DNA from: Hydrogenophaga sp.
Lineage (GTDB): Bacteria; Pseudomonadota; Gammaproteobacteria; Burkholderiales; Burkholderiaceae_C
DNA: 64,000 bases
Assembly (NCBI RefSeq): GCF_011390835.1
Contig: NZ_JAABRQ010000001.1
Location: 1 to 64,000, forward strand
Reading direction: 5' to 3'
Under the pieces are notes generated by a model. The model had not been told where the DNA came from and searched no databases. It saw only the letters and a program-made list of their open reading frames with translations. This document shows, in pieces, positions 47,322-54,528 of this stretch. Within the stretch, counting starts at the first letter, position 1. Each line of letters begins with the position of its first letter. The position numbers and the translations under genes are program-made.

Positions 47322-48260
47322 TCAGACGTCGCTGGAGATCCGTTCGCCTGCCACAAGGACCGAAGGCTCGGCGGGCATCGCATCCATGATCAGGCGCTGT
47401 GCATTCGCGTAGCAGAGGAAACGCTTGTTGGTGGCCCGCCCGATGGCGCACAAACCCACCTGCTGCGCCACATCCAGCCCCATCTGGGTGATGCCGCTGC
47501 GCGACACCACCACCGCCACACCCATCTGGGCCGACTTGATCACCATCTCGCTGGTCAGGCGACCTGTGGTGTAAAAGACCTTCTGCCCTCGCACGGCGCC
47601 CTCATCATCCTGTGAAGAGAGCTGGTTCAGGGCCATCCAGCCGGCAATGGTGTCCACCGCGTTGTGGCGCCCCACGTCCTCGACAAACAGCTGCAGCGAA
47701 TCGTCCAGAAACAGCGCGCAAGCGTGCACCGAGCCCGCCGACTTGTAGGTGCTTTCCTTCAGGCGGATGGCATTGACGATGCCATAGAGCTGCGACTGGC
47801 GAAGCACCACGTCGTCAGGCAGGCGAATGCTGTCGATCTCGTCCATCAGATTGCCAAAGACGCTGCCCTGGCCGCAGCCTGTGGTGACCACCCGTTTGGC
47901 CGTGCGCTCTTCGATGCGGTCGATACCGTGGCGCGTTTTCACCGAAGCGGCGTTCACTTCCCAGTCGACCGTGATCGACTCGATCTCGTCTACAGAGCCC
48001 ACGAGCCGCTGGTTGAGCAAGTACCCCAGCACCAGCCATTCCGGGTGGGCGCCAAGGGTCATCAAGGTCACCAGCTCCCGCTTGTCCACATACACCGTGA
48101 GATCGCGCTCGGCCGGGATGGACACGGTGCTGTGCTGCCCAAACTCGTTGACCACCGCCACCGCCTGGGTCAACGGCGCTCGGACCTGGGTCAAGGACGG
48201 CAGACGCACGCTGGTTGCGGCATCGGTCGGCTCAAGGGATGGGGTGGCAGTGGTGGACAT
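47322..48260 (-). CDS. fdhD: Formate dehydrogenase accessory sulfurtransferase
   Basis: 312 residues. FdhD carries sulfur from IscS to the molybdenum cofactor of formate dehydrogenase. Family segments are VNEFGQHSTVSIPAERDLTVYV, ELVTLMTLGAHPEWLVLGYLL, the Cys-containing loop VTTGCGQGSVFG (one Cys where E. coli has CxxC), VEDVGRHNAVDTIAGW and FYTTGRLTSEMVIKSAQMG. It lies downstream of the fdh structural operon on the same strand but beyond a terminator, so it probably has its own promoter in the 93-base gap or depends on readthrough. Confidence 0.94.
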   Translation of the reverse strand: MSTTATPSLEPTDAATSVRLPSLTQVRAPLTQAVAVVNEFGQHSTVSIPAERDLTVYVDKRELVTLMTLGAHPEWLVLGYLLNQRLVGSVDEIESITVDWEVNAASVKTRHGIDRIEERTAKRVVTTGCGQGSVFGNLMDEIDSIRLPDDVVLRQSQLYGIVNAIRLKESTYKSAGSVHACALFLDDSLQLFVEDVGRHNAVDTIAGWMALNQLSSQDDEGAVRGQKVFYTTGRLTSEMVIKSAQMGVAVVVSRSGITQMGLDVAQQVGLCAIGRATNKRFLCYANAQRLIMDAMPAEPSVLVAGERISSDV

Positions 48261-48353
48261 GTCGTGGGAGAACAGCGCTGGTCGATCAGTATGAGGTCAG
48301 CTGCAAAAAGCCCGCTGGCATGAGGGCCACAAGGGCATAGCCAGTTTGGCAAG

Positions 48354-48377
48354 AAAAAAGGCCCGAAGGCCTATTTT
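48354..48377 (-). terminator. Terminator of the fdh structural operon
   Basis: On the minus strand AGGCC-TTCG-GGCCT is followed by TTTTT (48359-48354), a short stem with the stable TTCG tetraloop. It comes 33 bases after the stop of the last small gene and before fdhD. Confidence 0.85.
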
Positions 48378-48409
48378 CTGTGCACCGAAGCGATCGTCTG
48401 GCCGATGCT

Positions 48410-48712
48410 TCAGGACTTGGGCGCAGCCGGTGCCGCCGTTGGCCACACGAAGGGGCCCGGGTCATCGCAAGGTGCCGTGGCCACAGCGGGCTTGACGGTC
48501 TTGCCCGCGGTGGAAGCGTTCTTGAAATAGACGCTGGCGACCTTATCCTGCCACTGACAGAGCTTGTAGGCACCTACCTTGTTGCCGTGGGCGGCCTTGG
48601 CTTTGGTCTCAGCCGCTTTTGCCTTGGCAGCATCGTCCATGACCGGTGCAGGCAGCTTGGCCTGGACCGACACGGAGAACAACAAGGCGGACGCAAAAAG
48701 CAGGTGTTTCAT
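48410..48712 (-). CDS. Small secreted protein of the fdh operon
   Basis: 100 residues with a clear Sec signal peptide (MKHLLFASALLFSVSVQA, cut after AQA-like SVQA), a Lys/Ala-rich helix (DDAAKAKAAETKAKAAHG) and a C-terminal region with two Cys (YKLCQWQDK; ATAPCDDP) that could form a disulfide in the periplasm. I do not recognise a named family. It is the last gene of the fdh operon, 36 bases after fdhC, with AGGAAC before its ATG. A periplasmic role linked to formate dehydrogenase is inference from position. Confidence 0.8.
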   Translation of the reverse strand: MKHLLFASALLFSVSVQAKLPAPVMDDAAKAKAAETKAKAAHGNKVGAYKLCQWQDKVASVYFKNASTAGKTVKPAVATAPCDDPGPFVWPTAAPAAPKS

Positions 48713-48748
48713 GACAATGTTCCTGGGCTGTTTATTGAACCAAAGCGA

Positions 48749-49954
48749 TCAGGCTTTGGCGGGCTCGCCGGTGGGGCCTTCCTGGCCTGGTGTGCGATGG
48801 GCAGGGATCTTGCCAGCCTTGATGTCGTCGTACCAGAGCTCGTGGTGCTCCTTGGCCCATGTCTCGTCAACATAGCCGGTCTTCATTGCCTTGTAAGCAC
48901 CTTGCATGCCCACCGTACCCATGTAGATGTGGCCGATGAACATCGCCATCATCAAGACCGAGGCAACGGCATGGACCATGTTTGCAACTTGCATGTTGCC
49001 GCGGGTGTACTCAAAAACCGGTGCCAGATGGTTGAGGAAAAGGCCTGAGCCCACCACCACAAGTCCCAGCACGAAAACGCCGCCCCAGAACAGCACCTTT
49101 TCGCCTGCGTTGAAGCGGTGCGAGGGCACCTCTTGGTCGCCTAGCAGGCCACCGCCTTTGAGCAACCACGTGAGGTCGCCTTTGGATGGCAGGTTGTCGC
49201 GCACGAAGGTGAGGATCACGACCACCAGTGACACGGCAAACAGTGGTCCGGCAAAATTGTGCGCATTCTTCAGCGCGTAGGTCAACCAACCGAACAGGGT
49301 GCTGCCCATCACTGGCAGCAGGAAAAACTTGCCGAAGGCCATGACGATGCCGGAGACCGCCAGCACCACAAAAGCGATAGCATTCACCCAGTGCGCTGCG
49401 CGCTCTACGTAAGTGAAACGCTCAATCAGGCGACCGGTTTCCTGCCCATGAAGCGGAATCGTGCCTTTGCGCAGGTAAAACAGGCCAACCGCCACAAGGG
49501 CTATGACGATCAGCGAACCGCCATAAGGAATGATCCAGTTGTTGCGCACTTGGCGCCATGCCTCACCGGCGGTGGTGTAGCGCGATCCTGGGTACTGCAC
49601 AAAACCCTGGATCATGTTGCCTGCTTCAAGATACGGGAGGCTGGTGACCCCCGTCACGCCCTTGCCCACATCCCGCCACATCGGCGCGTTGTTGCCGGGC
49701 TGGACCTGGCCTCGCTCGCCATTGGTTTGGTTGGCGTAGTTGGGGTCGGTGTCCGCACCCGGAGCGATCTCGAAAATGTTGGCGCTCTGGATGCCACCCG
49801 TCTGCGCCGCTGGCTTTGATGCCGCAGCGGCTGGTGGTGGATCGTCCTGAGCGGGTTCGACCTTGAGCGCCTGGGCCTGAGCCCAGCCGACACTCAGTCC
49901 CAGCAACGCAGCCGCTGCCAGTGAGCGCCAGCGGGTATTCGGTTGGAATGGCAT
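48749..49954 (-). CDS. fdhC: Formate dehydrogenase gamma subunit (cytochrome b556)
   Basis: 401 residues from ATG 49954. It has a signal peptide (LAAAALLGLSVGWAQAQA), a ~120-residue periplasmic domain rich in Pro/Ala/Gly, then a first membrane helix (GGSLIVIALVAVGLFYL) and the FdnI-like four-helix b-type cytochrome core with His residues in RFTYVERAAHWVNAIAF, NAHNFAGPLF and MVHAVASVLMMAMFIGHIYMG. It passes electrons from FdhB to quinone. The N-terminal periplasmic extension is absent from E. coli FdnI (217 aa) but usual in beta-proteobacterial homologs. Confidence 0.93.
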   Translation of the reverse strand: MPFQPNTRWRSLAAAALLGLSVGWAQAQALKVEPAQDDPPPAAAASKPAAQTGGIQSANIFEIAPGADTDPNYANQTNGERGQVQPGNNAPMWRDVGKGVTGVTSLPYLEAGNMIQGFVQYPGSRYTTAGEAWRQVRNNWIIPYGGSLIVIALVAVGLFYLRKGTIPLHGQETGRLIERFTYVERAAHWVNAIAFVVLAVSGIVMAFGKFFLLPVMGSTLFGWLTYALKNAHNFAGPLFAVSLVVVILTFVRDNLPSKGDLTWLLKGGGLLGDQEVPSHRFNAGEKVLFWGGVFVLGLVVVGSGLFLNHLAPVFEYTRGNMQVANMVHAVASVLMMAMFIGHIYMGTVGMQGAYKAMKTGYVDETWAKEHHELWYDDIKAGKIPAHRTPGQEGPTGEPAKA

Positions 49955-49964
49955 GGGTGAAGCC

Positions 49965-50222
49965 TCAGGGTTGCTGCGCGCCGATGCGCTGGTAATCGTT
50001 CTGGCCATACTGGGCACGCGACTTGAGTTGCTGTTCCCAGCTACCCTTGTCGCCCGCCGTCCAGCCGCCCTGCGCATACTGACTCTGGCCCACGCCGGTG
50101 TAGGGAGCGCCGTCGCTCTTGATGGCTTGGCCAGTGGCATTTTCCTGAGCTTGTTGGCCACAGGCTGTGAGACCGAGCAACCCGGCAAAAGCTAGGGCGA
50201 TGAGTGAAAAACGTCGCATCAT
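49965..50222 (-). CDS. Small lipoprotein within the fdh operon
   Basis: 85 residues from ATG 50222 (MMRRFSLIALAFAGLLGLTACGQQ). LTAC is a lipobox, so the mature protein should start at that Cys and be lipid-anchored. The mature part (~65 residues) is polar, with YTGVGQSQYAQGGW and WEQQLKSRAQYGQNDYQRI. No family recognised. Its start overlaps the fdhB stop (50219-50221) and it ends 10 bases before the fdhC start, so it is firmly inside the operon. A role in assembling or anchoring the periplasmic enzyme is plausible but unproven. Confidence 0.82.
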   Translation of the reverse strand: MMRRFSLIALAFAGLLGLTACGQQAQENATGQAIKSDGAPYTGVGQSQYAQGGWTAGDKGSWEQQLKSRAQYGQNDYQRIGAQQP

Positions 50223-50821
50223 GATTTCTGTCCTTGAGCCGTGCCGTAGGCGGTACCCCAGCCCCACACTTCGGCACCTTTGCCGCGCGTGACGACCCTG
50301 TTGCGGAAGATGTCGGCGACCACGTCACCGTCGCCGGCCAGAAGCGCCTTGGTCGAGCACATCTCGGCGCAGGCCGGCAACTTGCCTTCGGCCAGACGGT
50401 TGCGACCGTATTTGTCGAACTCATCCTGGCTGCCATGTGCCTCGGGGCCACCGGCGCAGAAGGTGCACTTGTCCATCTTCCCACGCACCCCGAAGGTTCC
50501 AGCGGAGGGGAACTGCGGCGCGCCAAACGGGCACGCGTATGAGCAGTAGCCACAACCAATGCAGACGTCTTTGTCATGCAGCACCACACCTTCGTCGGTG
50601 CGGTAGAAGCAGTTGACCGGGCAGACTGCCATGCAGGGTGCATCGCTGCAGTGCATACAGGCCACCGAGATCGACTTTTCGCCGGGCACACCGTCATTGA
50701 GGGTGACCACGCGGCGGCGGTTCACTCCCCATGGCACCTCGTGCTCGTTCTTGCAGGCAGTAACGCAGCCGTTGCACTCAATGCAGCGCTCGGCGTCGCA
50801 GATAAATTTCATTCGTGCCAT
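50219..50821 (-). CDS. fdhB: Formate dehydrogenase beta subunit (four [4Fe-4S])
   Basis: 200 residues. A ferredoxin-like subunit with Cys groups CIECNGCVTACKNEH, CMHCSDAPCMAVCP, CIGCGYCSYACPFG and CTFC...CAEMC, enough for four [4Fe-4S] clusters, in the order known from FdnH/DmsB-type subunits. It lacks the C-terminal membrane anchor of E. coli FdnH (294 aa). It relays electrons from FdhA to the cytochrome. GAGGAGACCACG precedes the ATG; fdhA ends 11 bases upstream. Confidence 0.95.
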   Translation of the reverse strand: MARMKFICDAERCIECNGCVTACKNEHEVPWGVNRRRVVTLNDGVPGEKSISVACMHCSDAPCMAVCPVNCFYRTDEGVVLHDKDVCIGCGYCSYACPFGAPQFPSAGTFGVRGKMDKCTFCAGGPEAHGSQDEFDKYGRNRLAEGKLPACAEMCSTKALLAGDGDVVADIFRNRVVTRGKGAEVWGWGTAYGTAQGQKS

Positions 50822-50831
50822 CGTGGTCTCC

Positions 50832-53792
50832 TCAAGCTTTTTCGACGTTGCAAACGGTGGACTTGGTCTCTTGCATCATGGTCACGATGTCGTAACCATA
50901 GGTAGTGGCGGTGTTGACCGCCTCACCGCGAACCACAGGCATCGCGCCATCCGGGTAGTAGGGCTTCATGTCAACGCCCTGCCAGTGACCCGAGAAGTGG
51001 AACGGCAGGAACACCGTATCGGCGCTGACGCGCTCGGTCACAAGGGCCTGCACGTTGATGCGCGCGCCGGTCGGGCTGGTCACCCAGACACGTTCACCGT
51101 TGCGGATACCGCGCGCCGAAGCCGTGGCCGGGTTGAGCTCGACAAACATCTCCTGCTGCAGTTCGGCCAGCCAAGGATTGGAGCGCGTCTCTTCGCCACC
51201 ACCCTCGTACTCGACCAGACGACCAGAGGTCATGATCAGCGGGAATTTCTCGTGCACCTTGTCGTCGATGTTTTTCTGCTGCAGCGACTTGTACAGGATG
51301 GGCAGACGCCAGCGTGTCTTCTGGTCGTCGTGGCTGGGGTACTTGGCCACGAGGTCCGGGCGGATTCCGTAGAGCGCCTCGCGGTGCTGAGGAATCGCAT
51401 CGGGGAAGTTCCAGACCACGGCGCGCGCCTTGGCGTTACCAAACGGATGGCAGCCGTGAGCCATGCAGACACGCTGGATGCCGCCAGAGAGGTCGGTCTT
51501 CCAGTTCTTGCCGTCGGCTGCCGTCTTCTCGGCGTCGGTCAGGTCATCCCACCAGCCCAGCTTCTTGAGCAAGACGTGGTCGAACTCGGGATAGCCGGTG
51601 GTGATTTCAGCACCCAGCGAGTGCGAACCGTCCTCTGCCAGCAGGCTCACACCATCGCGCTCAACGCCGAAGTTGGCGCGGAAGTTGCCGCCACCCTCCA
51701 TAACGTGCTTGGAGGTGTCGTACAGGTTGGGCGAACCTGGGTGCTTGATGGCAGCGGTACCGAAACAGGGCCACGGCAGACCGAAATAGTCACCGCTCAT
51801 GTCGTAGCCGGTCTCCTTGTCAACCACCGTGCCCTTGCACTTGAGCGATTTCACGTCGAACGCACCCATGTTGCGCATGTGAGCCTTCAGACGCTCGGGA
51901 GTCTGGCCTGTGTAGCCAATGGTCCAGACCGAAGCGTTGATCTCACGCAGGATGTCCTCGACCACGGGCTCGTCCATACCCTTGACCTGTTTCATCTTGA
52001 AGTTCTTGGACAGCTCAGCACCAAAGCCGAGCTTTTCGGCGAACTGGTGCATGATCATGTGATCGCTGCGGCTCTCCCACAGCGGCTCAATGACCTGTTC
52101 GCGCCACTGGATCGAGCGGTTGGACGCGGTGCACGAACCGCTGGTCTCGAACTGGGTGGCCGCTGGCAGCAGGTACACCGCGCGGTTCGGGTTCAGGTCT
52201 TCCGGTTTGCCGGGCATGGCCGCCATCGACGCGGTGGCCGACGGGTACGGATCGACCACCACCAGCAGGTCCAGCTTGTCCATCGCGCGCTTCATCTCCA
52301 GACCGCGAGTCTGCGAGTTGGGCGCGTGGCCCCAGAAGAACACACCGCGCAAGTTAGCGTCCTGGTCGATCAGCTCGTTGTTCTCCAGCACACCGTCGAT
52401 CCAGCGAGACACCGTGATGCCGGGCTTGGTCATCATGCCTTCGGCGTACTGGGATTTGATCCAGTCGAATTCGACACCCCACACTTTGGCGTAGTGCTTC
52501 CAGGAACCCTCGGCCAGGCCGTAGTAGCCGGGCAACGAATCGGGGTTGGGACCTACGTCGGTGGCGCCCTGCACGTTGTCGTGACCGCGGAAGATATTGG
52601 TGCCGCCGCCGCTCTTGCCGATATTGCCCAGGGCCAGTTGCAAGATGCAGGATGCGCGCACCATCGCGTTGCCAATGGTGTGCTGCGTCTGGCCCATGCA
52701 CCAGACAATGGTGCCGGGCGAGTTGTCCTTGAGCATCTTGGCGACCTTCAGCACCTGTGCCTCAGGCACGCCGCAGGCCTCTTCCACCTTGTCCGGCGTC
52801 CACTTGGCCATGACGTCGGCCTTGACCGCCTCCATGCCGTAGACCCGGTCATTGATGTACTGCTTGTCCTCCCAGCCGTTCTTGAAGATGTGGTGCAACA
52901 CACCAAAGAGGAACGGAATGTCCGAGCCCGAGCGGATGCGAACAAACTCGTCGGCCTTGGCCGCGGTGCGGGTGAAGCGCGGATCAACCACGATCATCTT
53001 GCAGCCGATTTCCTTGGCATGCAGCATGTGCAGCATGGACACAGGGTGGGCTTCAGCGGCGTTCGAGCCAATGTACAGGGCAACCTTGCTGTTCTGCATG
53101 TCGTTGTACGAGTTGGTCATCGCGCCGTAGCCCCAGGTGTTGGCGACACCGGCCACCGTGGTGGAGTGACAAATGCGCGCTTGGTGGTCACAGTTGTTCG
53201 TACCCCAGAAGCTCACGAATTTGCGCAGCAGGTAGGCCTGCTCGTTGTTGTGCTTGGAAGAGCCAACAAAGTAAACCGAGTCGGGGCCGCTGGCCGTGCG
53301 CAGCTCTTTCATCTTCGCGCTGATCTCTTCCAGCGCAGTGTCCCAGCTGATGCGCTGGTACTTGCCGTTGACCAGCTTCATCGGATAGCGCAGGCGGTAC
53401 TCGCCGTGGCCGTGCTCGCGCAGGGCTGCACCCTTCGCGCAATGTGCACCGAGGTTGATGGGCGAATCGAACACCGGTTCCTGCCGGGTCCAGACGCCGT
53501 TTTCAACGATGGCATCGGTCGCGCAGCCCACCGAGCAGTGCGAACACACGGTGCGCTTGACCTCAATCTTGCCGGTGCCGTCAGCGGACTTCGCGCCGGC
53601 AGCGTCGGCCTTCTTCACCAGCGCGAGCTGCGAGGCAGCCAGTCCGACACCAACGCCCAGACCGGAGCGGCGCAGGAAGCCACGACGGTCCATGGTGGGC
53701 AGGGCGGCCGAGAGGCCGCGCTGAAGGCTGTGCACGAGCGAGGTGTGCGAGCGGGCGCCGTGGGCACCGGGGGATTTTTTGGTCAGCATCAT
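50832..53792 (-). CDS. fdhA: Formate dehydrogenase alpha subunit, Cys-type, Tat-exported
   Basis: 986 residues. A Tat signal (MDRRGFLRRSGLGVGVGLAA, preceded by ~33 residues) sends the folded enzyme to the periplasm. Next is the [4Fe-4S] motif CSHCSVGC...GAHCAKG, then the bis-MGD domains. The active-site residue is Cys in HQARICHSTTVAG, aligned with selenocysteine in E. coli FdnG (ARxUH); no in-frame TGA occurs there, so it is a Cys enzyme. The C-terminal MGD domain includes LIMTSGRLVEYEGGG. It oxidises formate to CO2. AGGAGA precedes the ATG. Confidence 0.96.
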   Translation of the reverse strand: MMLTKKSPGAHGARSHTSLVHSLQRGLSAALPTMDRRGFLRRSGLGVGVGLAASQLALVKKADAAGAKSADGTGKIEVKRTVCSHCSVGCATDAIVENGVWTRQEPVFDSPINLGAHCAKGAALREHGHGEYRLRYPMKLVNGKYQRISWDTALEEISAKMKELRTASGPDSVYFVGSSKHNNEQAYLLRKFVSFWGTNNCDHQARICHSTTVAGVANTWGYGAMTNSYNDMQNSKVALYIGSNAAEAHPVSMLHMLHAKEIGCKMIVVDPRFTRTAAKADEFVRIRSGSDIPFLFGVLHHIFKNGWEDKQYINDRVYGMEAVKADVMAKWTPDKVEEACGVPEAQVLKVAKMLKDNSPGTIVWCMGQTQHTIGNAMVRASCILQLALGNIGKSGGGTNIFRGHDNVQGATDVGPNPDSLPGYYGLAEGSWKHYAKVWGVEFDWIKSQYAEGMMTKPGITVSRWIDGVLENNELIDQDANLRGVFFWGHAPNSQTRGLEMKRAMDKLDLLVVVDPYPSATASMAAMPGKPEDLNPNRAVYLLPAATQFETSGSCTASNRSIQWREQVIEPLWESRSDHMIMHQFAEKLGFGAELSKNFKMKQVKGMDEPVVEDILREINASVWTIGYTGQTPERLKAHMRNMGAFDVKSLKCKGTVVDKETGYDMSGDYFGLPWPCFGTAAIKHPGSPNLYDTSKHVMEGGGNFRANFGVERDGVSLLAEDGSHSLGAEITTGYPEFDHVLLKKLGWWDDLTDAEKTAADGKNWKTDLSGGIQRVCMAHGCHPFGNAKARAVVWNFPDAIPQHREALYGIRPDLVAKYPSHDDQKTRWRLPILYKSLQQKNIDDKVHEKFPLIMTSGRLVEYEGGGEETRSNPWLAELQQEMFVELNPATASARGIRNGERVWVTSPTGARINVQALVTERVSADTVFLPFHFSGHWQGVDMKPYYPDGAMPVVRGEAVNTATTYGYDIVTMMQETKSTVCNVEKA

Positions 53793-53811
53793 GTCGAATC
53801 TCCTCTGCGGC

Positions 53812-54042
53812 TCAGATCATCGTGGTCTTGTAATACTGCTTGACGTGTTCGGTCAGGCTGTAGCCGCCGCCACGCTCGGGGGCGGGCTTGCTTGCCACGC
53901 TCGGTGCTGCTCTGTCCACCGCCTTGGGCAACACGGTGGCGACTGCCGCCAGCGCTCCCACGGTAGACGCTCCGGCAAACAGAGTGCGACGGTTAAGTTT
54001 GGGGGGGGTTTGGCGTGGCGCAGGGGTCTTAGGCTGGCTCAT
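53812..54042 (-). CDS. Small Tat-signal protein leading the fdh operon
   Basis: 76 residues from ATG 54042, with AGGAGACC upstream. A Tat motif NRRTLFAGASTVGALAAVATVLP is followed by a ~45-residue mature region ending RGGGYSLTEHVKQYYKTTMI. Such short twin-arginine proteins head many FDH operons of beta-proteobacteria and are annotated as formate dehydrogenase region TAT target. It could be a small partner exported with FdhA or an uncleaved anchor. It begins about 190 bases downstream of the sigma-54 site. Confidence 0.88.
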   Translation of the reverse strand: MSQPKTPAPRQTPPKLNRRTLFAGASTVGALAAVATVLPKAVDRAAPSVASKPAPERGGGYSLTEHVKQYYKTTMI

Positions 54043-54233
54043 GCAGGTCTCCTGGTTGAACACAACCCCGGCGATGCGATCACAACGCTTGCGGGGTTTT
54101 TGCATATGCGAATCTAGCCTGCCGTCTGTCCCCGCGCAAGCCAGACAAACCCCCTGTGCGGAGCTGATGCGTGCTTCCAACGCGATAGCACCCGATGCTG
54201 CAGCGCACCACCGGCCGGCACGATGTGCATTGC

Positions 54234-54249
54234 AGCGAATTCCGTGCCA
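54234..54249 (-). promoter_or_regulatory. Sigma-54 (-24/-12) promoter of the fdh operon
   Basis: On the minus strand TGGCACGGAATTCGCT fits the sigma-54 consensus TGGCACG-N4-TTGCW with one mismatch (TCGCT). The invariant GG and GC are separated by exactly 10 bases. It points at the small Tat gene (start 54042), giving a leader of about 180 bases. The sigma-54 activator encoded divergently supports the assignment. Confidence 0.75.
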
Positions 54250-54265
54250 TAAGCACCGGCTTATG
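54248..54265. promoter_or_regulatory. Palindrome next to the -24 element
   Basis: CATAAGC-ACCG-GCTTATG is a perfect 7-4-7 inverted repeat overlapping the first bases of the -24 element. A protein bound here would compete with polymerase, so it could be a repressor or nucleoid-protein site. Confidence 0.5.
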
Positions 54266-54323
54266 CCCTTGCCTCCTGCTGCCACATGATGTGCGTCAAC
54301 GGTGAAGGAGTGTCACTGTGGGG

Positions 54324-54342
54324 TCGATGCGTTAAGCATCGA
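54324..54342. promoter_or_regulatory. Palindrome in activator-site position 1
   Basis: TCGATGC-GTTAA-GCATCGA is a perfect 7-5-7 inverted repeat, centred about 84 bases upstream of the -24 element on the minus strand, within the usual distance for an NtrC-type upstream activating site. Confidence 0.5.
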
Positions 54343-54411
54343 GGCAACGCCGGCTGATCAATCGAGTGCACAGACGACGCGCGCCCACACCGTCAGCCTG
54401 TCGCTGCGTGT

Positions 54412-54428
54412 TGCGACAATTTGTCGCA
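54412..54428. promoter_or_regulatory. Palindrome in activator-site position 2
   Basis: TGCGACA-ATT-TGTCGCA is a perfect 7-3-7 inverted repeat about 100 bases upstream of the activator GTG start and about 170 bases upstream of the fdh -24 element. It could be an enhancer site for fdh, an autoregulatory site for the activator, or both. Confidence 0.55.
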
Positions 54429-54528
54429 TCAAGGAGCCCGATTGAGCAGCGAAATAAACCTTGTCGCCGGCACACCCACCGGCAATACCCAAGTGATTTG
54501 ATCGACTTCATCCGTAGAATCCGGCCCG

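Noticed and set aside
53000-53300. Selenocysteine in fdhA
   Set aside because: The active-site position in ARICHST is encoded as Cys with no in-frame TGA, so no Sec machinery is needed.
50613-53843. A 1076-codon open frame on the plus strand opposite fdhA
   Set aside because: It is a GC-driven shadow of fdhA: it is fully antisense to an unmistakable molybdoenzyme, has no recognisable domain and is rich in His/Gln/Arg/Val as expected from antisense codons.
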